Shown: positions 1 to 8,819 of the stretch, piece after piece
Layout of the letters: each line of letters begins with the position of its first letter
How positions within the stretch are numbered: position 1 is the stretch's first letter
Source: Paenibacillus larvae subsp. larvae
Lineage (GTDB): Bacteria; Bacillota; Bacilli; Paenibacillales; NBRC-103111
Direction of reading: 5' to 3'
Length of the DNA stretch: 64,000 nt
NCBI RefSeq assembly: GCF_002003265.1
Contig: NZ_CP019687.1
Coordinates: 2,356,001 to 2,420,000, forward strand
Program-made: the position numbers and the translations under genes
The notes under the pieces: generated by a model
What the model was told of the DNA's origin: nothing
Seen by the model: only the letters and a program-made list of their open reading frames with translations
Database searches by the model: none

Positions 1-1
1 A

Positions 2-1528
2 TATCAAGCCCTTAGCGAAAAGGCAAGAAAATTGAGTGTGGAAGTAAACCAAGCCCTTTCATTCATTTCGCCGGAAATCTTAAGTTTAAGCGAGGACCAG
101 CTGAGGTCTTTTATCAGCCATCCCGATCTTAGCCTGTATAAACGTACCCTTGAGGAACTATTGCGGGAAAAACCCCATGTATTATCCAAGTCTGAGGAAA
201 CGCTTCTCGCCATGACGGGAAATATGGCAGGATCAGCCAGTAATATCTTCGGCATGATTAACAATGCGGATATACAGTTCCCTAAAATTAAAAATGAAAA
301 GGGCGAGGAAGTCCAACTGACCCACGGTTCCTATATCCAATTTCTTGAAAATCCTGACCGCGAGGTCCGGAAGCGGGCATTCCAAGCCGTCTACGAGACA
401 TATAGAAATCAAAGAAACACCATAGCAGCAACTTTAAGCGCCAACGTGAACAAAAATATATTTTATGCAAGAGCACGCAAGTACCCGTCTGTACTTGAAA
501 TGTCCCTGCATGCTGATAACATTGATCCTTCTGTTTATACAAATCTGATCAGCACCATTCATGACTCTTTACCGGTTCTTCACCGTTATTTTAAACTGCG
601 CAAAAAACTGCTTAAGGTCGATGAGCTCCATATGTATGACCTGTTTGCTCCGCTTGTGGAAGAGTTTAAAATGGACATTACCTATAAACAGGCCCAGGAA
701 AAAATCATCGAAGCTCTCCGGCCTCTTGGGGGAAAATACATTGATATTTTAAAAGAGGGCTTTGAAAATCGCTGGATTGATGTCCATGAAAACAAAAACA
801 AACGCAGCGGTGCTTACAGCTGGGGTGCATATGGAACTCATCCTTACGTTCTGCTGAATCATAAGGATAACCTGAACAGCATGTTTACGCTGGCTCACGA
901 AATGGGCCATGCAATGCATTCGTATCTGTCTGATGCTAATCAGGAATACCGCAATGCCCAATACACCATTTTCTTGGCGGAAGTAGCTTCCACTTTGAAT
1001 GAAGCCCTGCTGATGGACTATATGCTGAAGCATACGACTGATCCAAAAGAAAAGCTTTATTTGCTGACTTACTATGCTGACCAGTTCCGTACCACGGTCT
1101 TCCGTCAAACCATGTTTGCTGAATTTGAAAAGATTGTTCATGAGAAGGCGGAAAAAGGCGAATCCTTGACGCCGCAGGAATTCAGTAAAGTGTACTATGA
1201 TTTAAACAAACTTTATCATGGTAATGATATGGTAGTGGATCAGGATATTGAAATGGAATGGGCCAGAATCCCCCATTTCTACAACAGCTTCTATGTTTAT
1301 AAATATGCTACCGGATTCTCTGCGGCGACCAGCTTTGCCAGCCAGATTCTTGAAAAAGGGGAACCTGCGGTTGAACGTTATTTAGGATTCTTGAAGAGCG
1401 GCGGCAGCGACTTCTCCATTAACATTCTGAAAAAGGCCGGTGTGGATATGTCATCACCTGAACCTATCAAACAATCTATGGACGTATTTAAATCGGTCGT
1501 GGAACAAATGGAGCAGTTAACGAAATAA
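2..1528 (+). CDS. pepF: Oligoendopeptidase F family (M3), 5'-truncated by window edge
   Basis: Zinc metallopeptidase that cleaves short cytoplasmic peptides. The reading frame is open to the left edge (codons from base 2 read YQALSEKARK), so the N-terminus lies outside the window; about 509 codons of a family usually near 600 residues are present. The M3 zinc motif HExxH is seen as TLAHEMGHAMHS near position 890, followed by the downstream glutamate-bearing helix (FLAEVASTLNEALL) that supplies the third ligand. A TTG at 32 is not the true start. The next gene follows after 62 bases on the same strand, with a short hairpin but no T-run between. Confidence 0.93.
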   Translation, partial: YQALSEKARKLSVEVNQALSFISPEILSLSEDQLRSFISHPDLSLYKRTLEELLREKPHVLSKSEETLLAMTGNMAGSASNIFGMINNADIQFPKIKNEKGEEVQLTHGSYIQFLENPDREVRKRAFQAVYETYRNQRNTIAATLSANVNKNIFYARARKYPSVLEMSLHADNIDPSVYTNLISTIHDSLPVLHRYFKLRKKLLKVDELHMYDLFAPLVEEFKMDITYKQAQEKIIEALRPLGGKYIDILKEGFENRWIDVHENKNKRSGAYSWGAYGTHPYVLLNHKDNLNSMFTLAHEMGHAMHSYLSDANQEYRNAQYTIFLAEVASTLNEALLMDYMLKHTTDPKEKLYLLTYYADQFRTTVFRQTMFAEFEKIVHEKAEKGESLTPQEFSKVYYDLNKLYHGNDMVVDQDIEMEWARIPHFYNSFYVYKYATGFSAATSFASQILEKGEPAVERYLGFLKSGGSDFSINILKKAGVDMSSPEPIKQSMDVFKSVVEQMEQLTK

Positions 1529-1590
1529 GGCCCTTGGGAGAAGGCTTTTGACCTGGTCACCGCCTTCTTTACCAAGAAGGAGGTTTGAAA

Positions 1591-1950
1591 ATGAAAGTAC
1601 AGTGGACACTGGCAGGGGCATTGGTCTTTTTTGTCATCACCGCCATTTTTGCCGTCATCAATATGGACCCGGTGCAAGTGAATTTTCTGTTTACGAAGAC
1701 AACGGCCCCTCTGATTCTGGTCATTGTGTTTTCTACAGTTCTGGGGGGATTGATGGTCGGCTCCTATGGGATTTACCGCCAGTACAAGCTTCAAAAGAAA
1801 ATACGGATCTTGGAACAACAGCTTCCAGGATCTTATCCGGGTAAAGATAAAAATGAGCACCATACGAAACAAAATATATCGTCACGTTCCAAGGAAATAG
1901 CCTCCGACCCTCTTCCCGGAAGCAATAAAAACGATTCATTCCTGGAGTAA
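1591..1950 (+). CDS. LapA/DUF1049-like two-TM membrane protein
   Basis: Small membrane protein of 119 residues. Two hydrophobic segments (about residues 5-27 and 38-62) are separated by the short loop NMDPVQVNFLFTKTTAP, the usual LapA-domain pattern. A basic, coiled-coil-like stretch (YRQYKLQKKIRILEQQL) and a polar tail follow. The start is set at ATG 1591 because a strong AAGAAGGAGG lies seven bases upstream; a TTG at 1585 would overlap that site. In Bacillota this family is linked to envelope and stress functions but has no defined reaction, so the role here is unknown. Confidence 0.75.
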   Translation: MKVQWTLAGALVFFVITAIFAVINMDPVQVNFLFTKTTAPLILVIVFSTVLGGLMVGSYGIYRQYKLQKKIRILEQQLPGSYPGKDKNEHHTKQNISSRSKEIASDPLPGSNKNDSFLE

Positions 1951-1965
1951 AAGGGAAGCTACCCC

Positions 1966-2022
1966 TTGACCATTCGCAAAAAACCGAATATTATATATAC
2001 TCGTTCTTTTAATATTCGGTTT
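1966..2022 (+). promoter_or_regulatory. Sigma-A promoter overlapped by paired PurBoxes (PurR operator)
   Basis: TTGACC (1966-1971), a 17-base spacer and TATTAT (1989-1994) form a good promoter for the purine permease. AAACCGAATATTA (1981-1993) and its perfect inverted copy (2010-2022) are separated by 16 bases. This matches the Bacillus PurR geometry of two PurBoxes (AWWWCCGAACWWT type) 16-17 bases apart. The first box covers the -10. The repeat could also form an RNA hairpin, but the position over the promoter and the fit to the permease's function favour PurR repression. Confidence 0.75.
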
Positions 2023-2042
2023 TATGGAGGTACAGGACCATT

Positions 2043-3343
2043 ATGTTTCACTTAAAACAAAACAACACCTCAGTCCGTACGGAAATGATAGCCGGATTGA
2101 CAACTTTTCTGACGATGGCTTATGTCATGGTGGTCAATCCGCTCATTCTTTCAGAAGCGGGAATTTCTTTTGACCAGAGCTTCTCTGCCACGATTATTGC
2201 CACTTTGACGGGAACTCTCCTTATGGGTTTATTGGCTAATTATCCGATAGCCGTAGCACCCGGGATGGGATTAAATGCTTATTTTGCATTCTCCGTCGTA
2301 CAGGCTAATGAGGGCATGAGTTATCAGATTGCCTTTTCAGCCGTTTTTGTGGCAGGGATTATTTTTGTAATCTTGTCCTTGACCCCATTACGCAGCAAGC
2401 TGATCGATATAATTCCGCCCAATCTAAAACATGCCATATCGGCGGGAATCGGTTTATTCATCGCTTTTCTTGGACTCAAGATGTCCGGGATTGTGGCAGC
2501 CCATCCGACGAATCTGGTCACACTTGTAAAATTGAACTCCCCAGGTGTAGTGCTCTCTCTGATCGGACTTACGGTCACCCTGATCCTGTTTACGCTCAAT
2601 ATCCGGGGCTCCTTATTTTTGGGTATGCTGATCACCGGCACCGTTGCTCTATTCACAGGGCAGCTCCAATTCACGAACGGCTTCGTTGCCGTTCCCTCCC
2701 TGCCTGAAGGGCTTATTATTTCCAACCCTTTTCATGCCATCGGAGATGTAATTCAATATGGTTTGTATGCAGTGGTCTTCTCCTTTCTGCCGTTACGATT
2801 TTCGATACTACCGGAACTGTCGTGGCTGTCAGTGAACAAGCCGGGTTAATGAAGGAAGGTAAGCTTGCCCGTGCGAGGCGTGTACTGCTGGGAGATTCAG
2901 TGGCTACTATGGTGGGTGCGATGTTTGGTACCAGTCCGTCGGCCGCATTTCTGGAATCGGCTTCCGGCGTAGCGGCAGGGGGGCGAACAGGGCTTACTTC
3001 CGTTGTAGTCGCTGTCTTATTTGCTGTCTCCGCTTTCTTTAGTCCGCTTATTTCTTCCGTTTCCGGTGTCTCGGCTATTACTGCTCCTGCCTTGATTATC
3101 GTGGGATCACTGATGCTGACGCATGTGCGCCACATTAAGTGGGAACCGTTTGATGAATCGTTCCCTGCTTTCTTCGTTATTTTAACCATGCCGGTAACAG
3201 GAAGTATTGCCACGGGTATTGCCATGGGTTTCATCACATATCCGATTCTCAAACTGGCGCGCGGAAAAGTGAAAGAAATACATCCGCTCATATGTATTAT
3301 TGCGCTGATGTTCCTGTATCAGCTTATTTTCCTCCCGCATTAG
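2043..3343 (+). pseudogene. NCS2-family purine permease (PbuG/PbuO type), frameshifted
   Basis: Proton-coupled hypoxanthine/guanine-type transporter of about 433 codons with roughly 12-13 hydrophobic segments. The frame is broken once near 2788-2791. The first part ends in VVFSFLPLRFSILPE and terminates at 2849, while the next frame restores the family signature FDTTGTVVAVSEQAGLM and continues through GTSPSAAFLESASGVAAGGRTGLT to 3343. Adding one base at the break restores a normal protein, so this is a one-base deletion or a sequence error. GGAGG at 2026 precedes ATG 2043. PurBoxes upstream agree with a purine substrate. Confidence 0.88.
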
Positions 3344-3349
3344 GACACC

Positions 3350-3391
3350 CGTAAAAACTCTTTCCCCCCGTCAGGGAAAGAGTTTTTTTTC
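3350..3391. terminator. Bidirectional rho-independent terminator
   Basis: AAAACTCTTTCC and GGAAAGAGTTTTTTTT form a 12-bp stem with flanking A and T runs. It lies between the convergent permease gene and the DUF92 gene and can serve both strands. Confidence 0.85.
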
Positions 3392-3393
3392 GC

Positions 3394-4248
3394 TTACAGC
3401 AGGCAAAGAATAAGGATCGCTGTTCCTCCGGCTGCAACCGAGCTGATGATATTTACCGCATCATTATTCAGCCAGACCCATTTACGTACCGGTTTGGTAG
3501 GAAGATTACAGTGCTCCCTTCGTTCCACCAGCCTCAGACAGACCTGGCATTTATACATCATCTGCCATTTCGCCCCTATCACGGAATCTACGACAGAACC
3601 GATCAGACCGCCCCATAAACCAATCAGCAGCAGGGTATAGATCTGTTTGGAATGAAAACCGGCTGCAAAAATAAATTCACCGGCCGTTTGGGGAACCGTA
3701 AAAGGTTCCTTTCCCCATCCTGTAAGTACCCAGGCCGTCATCCCGATAAACAGACCTCCAAGCATGGAGGCCAAAAAGCCAAGCAGAGTTACGCCTCCGG
3801 ATGTTCCCGGTGTTACCTCTTCCCCACCCAGGATAGTTCGGGGGTTTTTGCGGCTGAGCCCTCCGATTTCCGTAGCCCAGGTATCGGCCGTGACTGCCGC
3901 CATTACTCCGACAAAAGCCGCCCACCAAAACGGGTGAGGCCAGAAAGCATTTCCTAAACAAAGAAGCGCGGCAAGCCCGCCGTTTGCGAGTACCTGCCCG
4001 GCATCCCTGGTTCCGGATTTTTCATAAGCAGTCTCCGCTTCGGACTTCCTATCTTCTTTGATAACGGAAAGTAAAGATGATGAGACGAAAAAAACAATTA
4101 ATGTACCGAACCAAGCAAGTGAGCCAAACCCGTAAAGCAAGATACCAATAAATACAGCAGCAAAGCTTCCAGATAATGTGAGGGCCTTGCGCCAATAAGC
4201 CAAACCGGCAATCAGCATGCTTCCTGCAAGTCCAATCAACCAGTCCAT
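3394..4248 (-). CDS. DUF92 family integral membrane protein
   Basis: Protein of 284 residues starting MDWLIGLAGS. It is rich in Gly/Ala transmembrane helices and carries the DUF92 (TIGR00297) signature VTADTWATEIGGLSRKNPR followed by GTSGGVTLLG. The homologous plant VTE6 and archaeal proteins are linked to phytyl/prenyl phosphate metabolism, but the bacterial function is unproven. The start at 4248 is supported by AAAGGGG just upstream; a longer reading to 4551 runs through the neighbouring divergent promoter and is unlikely. The C-terminal part has a small Cys cluster (MYKCQVCLRLVERREHC) resembling a loop metal site. Confidence 0.85.
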   Translation of the reverse strand: MDWLIGLAGSMLIAGLAYWRKALTLSGSFAAVFIGILLYGFGSLAWFGTLIVFFVSSSLLSVIKEDRKSEAETAYEKSGTRDAGQVLANGGLAALLCLGNAFWPHPFWWAAFVGVMAAVTADTWATEIGGLSRKNPRTILGGEEVTPGTSGGVTLLGFLASMLGGLFIGMTAWVLTGWGKEPFTVPQTAGEFIFAAGFHSKQIYTLLLIGLWGGLIGSVVDSVIGAKWQMMYKCQVCLRLVERREHCNLPTKPVRKWVWLNNDAVNIISSVAAGGTAILILCLL

Positions 4249-4369
4249 AGATGACAACCCCTTTCTTTTCTTTATGTATACCAAACTATCTATGCGAATA
4301 TCCCTTTTTGGTCCTAAACTAAAGGGCAGGAGGGCCAAACTAAAACAAGCATAAACAGGAAATCGGATT

Positions 4370-4399
4370 TTGACAAGATATGCCCGCATCAAATATGCT
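4370..4399 (+). promoter_or_regulatory. Probable promoter of tagA-like gene
   Basis: TTGACA (4370-4375), an 18-base spacer and TATGCT (4394-4399), 45 bases before the start codon. This is a single-site call from consensus match only. Confidence 0.5.
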
Positions 4400-4443
4400 A
4401 CAATAGCAATTAGTATTAATGAATGAAAAGGTGAACAGACCCT

Positions 4444-5184
4444 ATGAATAAAGTCCGTATACTTGACATCCCTTTCAGTAATCTGAGTATGGACGAGACC
4501 GTAAATGCCTTGCATGCCAGACTGAATGGCGGTGAATCCCGGCTTTTCCATCTGATTACGGCCAATCCGGAAATCGTAATGGCTGCACGGAAAGACGCCG
4601 GACTCAAAACGATCCTGGAAGAAGCGGATATGATTACAGCTGATGGCATCGGTGTCGTTAAGGCTGCTAAATGGTTTGGGGAAAACATCCCTGAACGCGT
4701 TACCGGTTACGATTTACTGCTCCGCCTGCTGGAACTTGGAAACCTGGAAAACTGGTCCTTTTATTTTCTGGGAGCGGACGAGGAAACAAACAGGAAAGCC
4801 GTTGAAACCATTCAACAGCAATACCCGGGCGTTATTATTGCCGGACGGCAACACGGCTTTTTTAAACCGGAGGATGAATCTCGAATTTTAGAGGAAATTG
4901 CTGAGGCCAGACCAACCTTCTTGATTATTGCTCTGGGTGCTCCGCGTGCGGAGAGATGGATTTATACCCATAAGAGTAAACTTCCCGTACAACTCGCCAT
5001 GGGTGTCGGTGGCAGCCTGGACGTCATTGCCGGTAAGGTAAAGCGGGCACCGGCCATTTGGCAGAAACTGAATCTGGAGTGGATGTACCGTTTGCTTTCC
5101 CAGCCTTCCCGTTGGAGAAGACAGCTTGTCCTGCCTCTTTTCGTACTCACCTGTCTTAAAGAAAGAAAGAAGAGCAGGGCTTGA
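4444..5184 (+). CDS. tagA: WecG/TagA/CpsF family glycosyltransferase
   Basis: GT26-family enzyme of 246 residues. TagA transfers N-acetylmannosamine from the UDP sugar to undecaprenyl-linked GlcNAc at the cytoplasmic membrane, the committed step of wall teichoic acid or related polymer linkage-unit synthesis. Seen in the sequence: HLITANPEIVMAA near the N-terminus, the acidic TADGIGVVKAA segment carrying the proposed catalytic Asp, FYFLGADEE, and ALGAPRAERWI with GVGGSLDVIAGKVKRAP, all typical of the family. The basic C-terminus (QPSRWRRQLVLP) probably contacts the membrane. It stands alone between its own promoter and a terminator, so the polymer made cannot be read from context. Confidence 0.9.
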   Translation: MNKVRILDIPFSNLSMDETVNALHARLNGGESRLFHLITANPEIVMAARKDAGLKTILEEADMITADGIGVVKAAKWFGENIPERVTGYDLLLRLLELGNLENWSFYFLGADEETNRKAVETIQQQYPGVIIAGRQHGFFKPEDESRILEEIAEARPTFLIIALGAPRAERWIYTHKSKLPVQLAMGVGGSLDVIAGKVKRAPAIWQKLNLEWMYRLLSQPSRWRRQLVLPLFVLTCLKERKKSRA

Positions 5185-5220
5185 GAGACAGCCCGCTTCC
5201 CCGAAAAATGGTGCAAATAT

Positions 5221-5256
5221 AAAAAGGAGCCGTTCTTCCGAGAGCGGTTCCTTTCT
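5221..5256. terminator. Terminator hairpin between convergent genes
   Basis: AAAGGAGCCG and CGGTTCCTTT pair (one G-U) around an 11-base loop, with A-rich and T-rich flanks, just after tagA and before the end of the convergent hydrolase gene. Confidence 0.75.
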
Positions 5257-5267
5257 TTCCAGAAATA

Positions 5268-5903
5268 TTAGGATTTCCGTAAATGTAAAGTGCAGGTTCC
5301 CCATAACTGTTCTCCCCACAATAGGGCCAGTTCGTCCCCATGCCTTACAGTCCCGATTCCTGCCGGGGTTCCGGTATAGATGATATCCCCTTCATTTAAC
5401 CCGAAATGGGTACCTATATAAGAGACAATCGCATCCAGGCCAAAAATCATATCGGCCACGTTTCCCTTCTGTACGGTCTTCTCATTTATTTGAAGAGAAA
5501 ACGTCTCATCCGTCAGCTTATGTATACCTTCAAATACATGAAAATCCGTGAGTCCTGCCGATCCGAGAAATCCTTTTGCCTCCAGCCAGGGATGTCCTTT
5601 TTCTTTCAGTTTATTTTGGACTTCTCTAAGTGTATAATCGATCCCCAAAGCGACGGATTCGATCAGGTCCTCCGCTTTTTTCCCCGGCTCATATCCGGAA
5701 CCGATCCGGATCACAAGCTCAGCTTCATAATGAATCTCCCCCTTGCCTCCCGGGAGCATATGGGTATCTCCGTCCATCCATGCAACAGCATGGGAAGGTT
5801 TTGTAAAGATCATCGGTTTTTCAGGTACAGCGTTTCCAAGTTCCTCAGCATGCAGTTGATAATTGCGACCTACACAATAAATGTTTCTGATTACCGGTTT
5901 CAT
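5268..5903 (-). CDS. Fumarylacetoacetate hydrolase family protein
   Basis: Mg-dependent FAH-fold enzyme of 211 residues, the size of FAHD1/YcgM-type acylpyruvate hydrolases and oxaloacetate decarboxylases. The family motifs are IYCVGRNY at the N-terminus, KPMIFTKPSHA, the metal-binding pattern IHYEAELVIRIG (two Glu), GIDYTLREVQ, and IIYTGTPAGIG near the C-terminus. Single gene with terminators on both sides. The exact acid cleaved (acylpyruvate, oxaloacetate or a catabolic ring product) cannot be told from sequence. Confidence 0.88.
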   Translation of the reverse strand: MKPVIRNIYCVGRNYQLHAEELGNAVPEKPMIFTKPSHAVAWMDGDTHMLPGGKGEIHYEAELVIRIGSGYEPGKKAEDLIESVALGIDYTLREVQNKLKEKGHPWLEAKGFLGSAGLTDFHVFEGIHKLTDETFSLQINEKTVQKGNVADMIFGLDAIVSYIGTHFGLNEGDIIYTGTPAGIGTVRHGDELALLWGEQLWGTCTLHLRKS

Positions 5904-5980
5904 TTCAATTTCTCCTCTTTGCCGTTTTGTCTAAACTTTTATTTCTTGATTATACACGAACCTTTGCCTGTTTTTCCCCA

Positions 5981-6006
5981 TAAAAAAGAGATGCCCGCAG
6001 GCATCC
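5981..6006 (-). terminator. Terminator after the coat protein gene
   Basis: On the minus strand GATGCC-TGCG-GGCATC is followed by TCTTTTTT, 17 bases beyond the stop of the coat gene. Confidence 0.8.
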
Positions 6007-6022
6007 TTTGAAAACAGCTATT

Positions 6023-6598
6023 TCATTGTCTGGTATATGGGCCCGGGTACATGGATGTTTGAACGGGCTGGAAGGTATGCAGAAATGTTTTGGCCGTATG
6101 ATCCTGCATGGTAGGAACCTGATATTGCCCCTGCTGATTCATAAATAGAAATACCTCATAAGCATGGTGGGCAGCTGTATTGGCTCCGTTGATTAACATT
6201 TGACGTACATTGGGGTCCGCACATTCCAAAGCCGCATGCATTTGATTTACTGCTGCATGTTTGTGGCAGGAAAGCATGGCGGAAACAATCTGATTATCCT
6301 GAAGTATCCCTTGCAGCTGTGGAGCAGCCGGGCCAGGATGGCGAAGGCCATATTGGATTTCTTCTACTTGAACCTCCGGGCGGGAAGTTTCGGGAATGAT
6401 ACCCGCAGCGCTGTAATCATGAGTATATCCGACAAGCTGGTTGTAATGCTGGATCCCGGCATTCAAATGCTGCTCCAGCATGGAACGGATTACCGCATTC
6501 TGACAATGCTGGAGGTACAGTTTAAAGTGGGTAATCATGTTTATTTTGTCATTCAGCACTTCATGAACTTCCATTGTTTCATGGGCTCCAAAAGGCAT
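6023..6598 (-). CDS. CotF-type spore coat protein
   Basis: Protein of 191 residues starting MPFGAHETMEVHEVL. It is His- and Gln-rich, with two copies of a ferritin-like helical pair (about residues 5-60 and 95-150); similar sequence signatures (HETMEVHEVLNDKINMI, VSAMLSCHKHAAVNQMH) occur in CotF-like coat proteins of Paenibacillus. The C-terminus is Pro/Tyr/Gln-rich (FQPVQTSMYPGPYTRQ), typical of coat proteins. The start at 6598 is chosen over the upstream extension because GGAGT lies eight bases before it. Probably mother-cell expressed; no sigma-K site was confirmed. Confidence 0.8.
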   Translation of the reverse strand: MPFGAHETMEVHEVLNDKINMITHFKLYLQHCQNAVIRSMLEQHLNAGIQHYNQLVGYTHDYSAAGIIPETSRPEVQVEEIQYGLRHPGPAAPQLQGILQDNQIVSAMLSCHKHAAVNQMHAALECADPNVRQMLINGANTAAHHAYEVFLFMNQQGQYQVPTMQDHTAKTFLHTFQPVQTSMYPGPYTRQ

Positions 6599-6795
6599 AG
6601 CTTTGCACTCCTTCACGGACAAATTTAAGTACTTTCCCTTTACCCTGCCCATTCTTTTCCATTTTATACAACAAGCATGCATCCACTTACTATTAATAAT
6701 CCGCTTCCCAACTATTCCTTTTAAAGTTGTGTTATACTAAAAAGATTGAGATGACCGGAGTTTTGAAATATGTGCAGCCAGAAAGAAGGGATTAT

Positions 6796-8013
6796 ATGGT
6801 CAACTGGAAAGTCAACTTAACCGTGCTCTGGCTCGGACAGTTCCTGGTTATGGCAGGAATGACGATGATCATGCCATTCCTTCCTTTGTATCTGGAAGAA
6901 TTAGGAATGACGGATTCCCATCAAGTGGCGACGTGGGCAGGAATTATTTTTGCCGGTAACTTTGTCACTTCTTTTTTATTTCAGCCATTTTGGGGAGGGC
7001 TCGCCGACAGGTACGGAAGAAAAATAATGCTTTTGCGTTCCGGCTTCGGCATGGCGATTGTGATGGTTCTAATGGGATTTGCCGCCTCAGCCTGGCAGCT
7101 GCTCGTGCTGCGTCTATTGAACGGAACCATTTCCGGTTATTCTCCTGCGGCGGTCGCCCTGGTTTCCACGAATACACCAAAGGAAAAAATAGGCCTTGCC
7201 ATGGGCACGCTGCAATCGGGGGCTGTAGCCGGAAGTATTCTGGGCCCGTTTATCGGAGGACTTCTCGCTGAGGCCATCGGATACCGGTATATTTTCTATG
7301 TAACAGGCGCCCTGCTGTTTTTGGCCACAATGCTGACGATGACCATGGTCAAAGAGAAGTTTAACGCTTCCGAAGCAGCCAAGCAGCCCAAGGTTTCAGT
7401 CATTCAGGGATTTAGCGATATCCGGCACATTAAGCAGCTGCCGGTTCTTTATTCCGTCACATTCATGATCCAATTTGCTATTCAATGCACCATGCCGCTT
7501 ATGGCGCTTTTTGTGGAAGAACTTCACGGCAGCGGGGAGATGCTTGCTTTTTATGCCGGACTTGTCGGTTCTATCACAGGATTCTCCAATATGATCGCGT
7601 CCCCTTTTTTAGGCAAGCTGTCAGACCGCATAGGGTCGGGAAAAATATTAGTATTCTGTTTATTTGGAGCCGCCCTGTTCTTTATCCCTCAGGCATTTGT
7701 TCTCAATGTATGGCAGCTGCTCATCGCCAGATTCCTTCTGGGCATTTTCCTCGGGGGTCTGCTCCCTACTGTCAATCTCCTCATCAGGACCTACGCTCCG
7801 GTCGGAATGGAGAGCCGTGTATATAGCTTCAATACGAGTGCAATGGCTCTTGGCAATATGATGGGACCTGTCATAGGAGGGGCCCTATCAGGATTATTAA
7901 GCATCCGGAGCCTTTTTATCCTTACCGCCGTCCTGCTTGGCATCAACGGCTTTTGGGCCCGCTTTTCCCTGAATCAGCCCTTCAAGCAGCAAACCCGAAA
8001 AAGTCATGGATAA
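6796..8013 (+). CDS. MFS transporter, MdtG-like drug efflux type
   Basis: Twelve-TM proton-coupled exporter of 405 residues in the plasma membrane. The signature between TM2 and TM3 is GGLADRYGRKIMLLRSGFG, and the TM5 exporter motif appears as GSILGPFIGGLLAE. The start ATG 6796 follows AGAAGGG; an upstream in-frame ATG would need a long non-membrane extension. The second half repeats the loop motif (GKLSDRIGSGKI). The substrate is unknown; the family includes norfloxacin and fosfomycin exporters. A good terminator overlaps the stop codon. Confidence 0.88.
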   Translation: MVNWKVNLTVLWLGQFLVMAGMTMIMPFLPLYLEELGMTDSHQVATWAGIIFAGNFVTSFLFQPFWGGLADRYGRKIMLLRSGFGMAIVMVLMGFAASAWQLLVLRLLNGTISGYSPAAVALVSTNTPKEKIGLAMGTLQSGAVAGSILGPFIGGLLAEAIGYRYIFYVTGALLFLATMLTMTMVKEKFNASEAAKQPKVSVIQGFSDIRHIKQLPVLYSVTFMIQFAIQCTMPLMALFVEELHGSGEMLAFYAGLVGSITGFSNMIASPFLGKLSDRIGSGKILVFCLFGAALFFIPQAFVLNVWQLLIARFLLGIFLGGLLPTVNLLIRTYAPVGMESRVYSFNTSAMALGNMMGPVIGGALSGLLSIRSLFILTAVLLGINGFWARFSLNQPFKQQTRKSHG

Positions 8014-8032
8014 GGATATCCATGACTTTTTT
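7996..8032 (+). terminator. Terminator overlapping MFS stop codon
   Basis: AAAAAGTCATGGAT and ATCCATGACTTTTTT pair perfectly around AAGGAT; the TAA of the MFS gene lies inside the hairpin. Confidence 0.88.
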
Positions 8033-8064
8033 GACTGCCGGGAAACGCCTAACGATAAGGGGCC

Positions 8065-8700
8065 TTACAAAATTCTAGCAATAGCCAGTCCGTCATAGGC
8101 CGGCAAAATGGTGCTCTCTAATCTTGGATGAGAGGCTATCAGACGGTTAAAGGAACGCATAGCTTCCACGGATTTTTTCGTTATGGAGGAATCCAGGCAG
8201 CGTCCTCTCATCAGAATGTTATCCCCGATAATAACGGCCCCGGGATTGGCCAGTTCAATAGCCTTTTCCAAATAGTTCGGGTAGTTTACCTTATCCGCAT
8301 CAATAAAAAAGAAATCAAATTTCACTTTTTCTTTTTGAAACTGCGCCAGACTATCCAGCGCTTCTCCGATTCGGTATTCTACCTTATCGCCAAGTCCGGC
8401 TTCATTCACATGATGCCTGGCAACTTCCGCAAATTCCTCCCTGATTTCCAGAGAATAAAGCTTTCCCCCTTCGTTAAGTCCTCTCGCCAGACAGATCCCG
8501 CTGTATCCTCCAAGCGCCCCGATCTCCAGAATTCGTTCCGCTTTGACCATATGAACGAGCATGGTAAGCAGGCGCCCATACCCTTCGGCAATCGATATTT
8601 CCGGCATGTTATGTGCCCTGATTCCTTCCTTCACCCGTTCAAGCTGTTCGTCTTTATCGTATAAATCTTCCACATACTGTTCAGCTGTGAGCTCTCCCAT
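8065..8700 (-). CDS. Class I SAM-dependent O-methyltransferase (TrmR/YrrM-like)
   Basis: Protein of 211 residues from the catechol/CCoA O-methyltransferase superfamily. Motif I is ILEIGALGGYSGICLA, then LYSLEIREEFAEVARHH, the metal-binding FDFFFIDADKVNYPNYLEKA and NPGAVIIGDNILMRGRCLD. Size and motifs are close to Bacillus YrrM/TrmR, which methylates 5-hydroxyuridine in tRNA wobble position, but other members act on small catechols. The start at 8700 follows AAGGAGG. Transcribed divergently from the THUMP methyltransferase gene. Confidence 0.85.
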   Translation of the reverse strand: MGELTAEQYVEDLYDKDEQLERVKEGIRAHNMPEISIAEGYGRLLTMLVHMVKAERILEIGALGGYSGICLARGLNEGGKLYSLEIREEFAEVARHHVNEAGLGDKVEYRIGEALDSLAQFQKEKVKFDFFFIDADKVNYPNYLEKAIELANPGAVIIGDNILMRGRCLDSSITKKSVEAMRSFNRLIASHPRLESTILPAYDGLAIARIL

Positions 8701-8819
8701 GATAACTTCCTCCTTATTTTGACTTTCTTCTCTACGGATATTATAAATATAATGTGTCCTTCTGGGAAATGAATGAGAAAAATGAAAAGACAAAAGGGCG
8801 AGAAAGGAACCTGAACATC

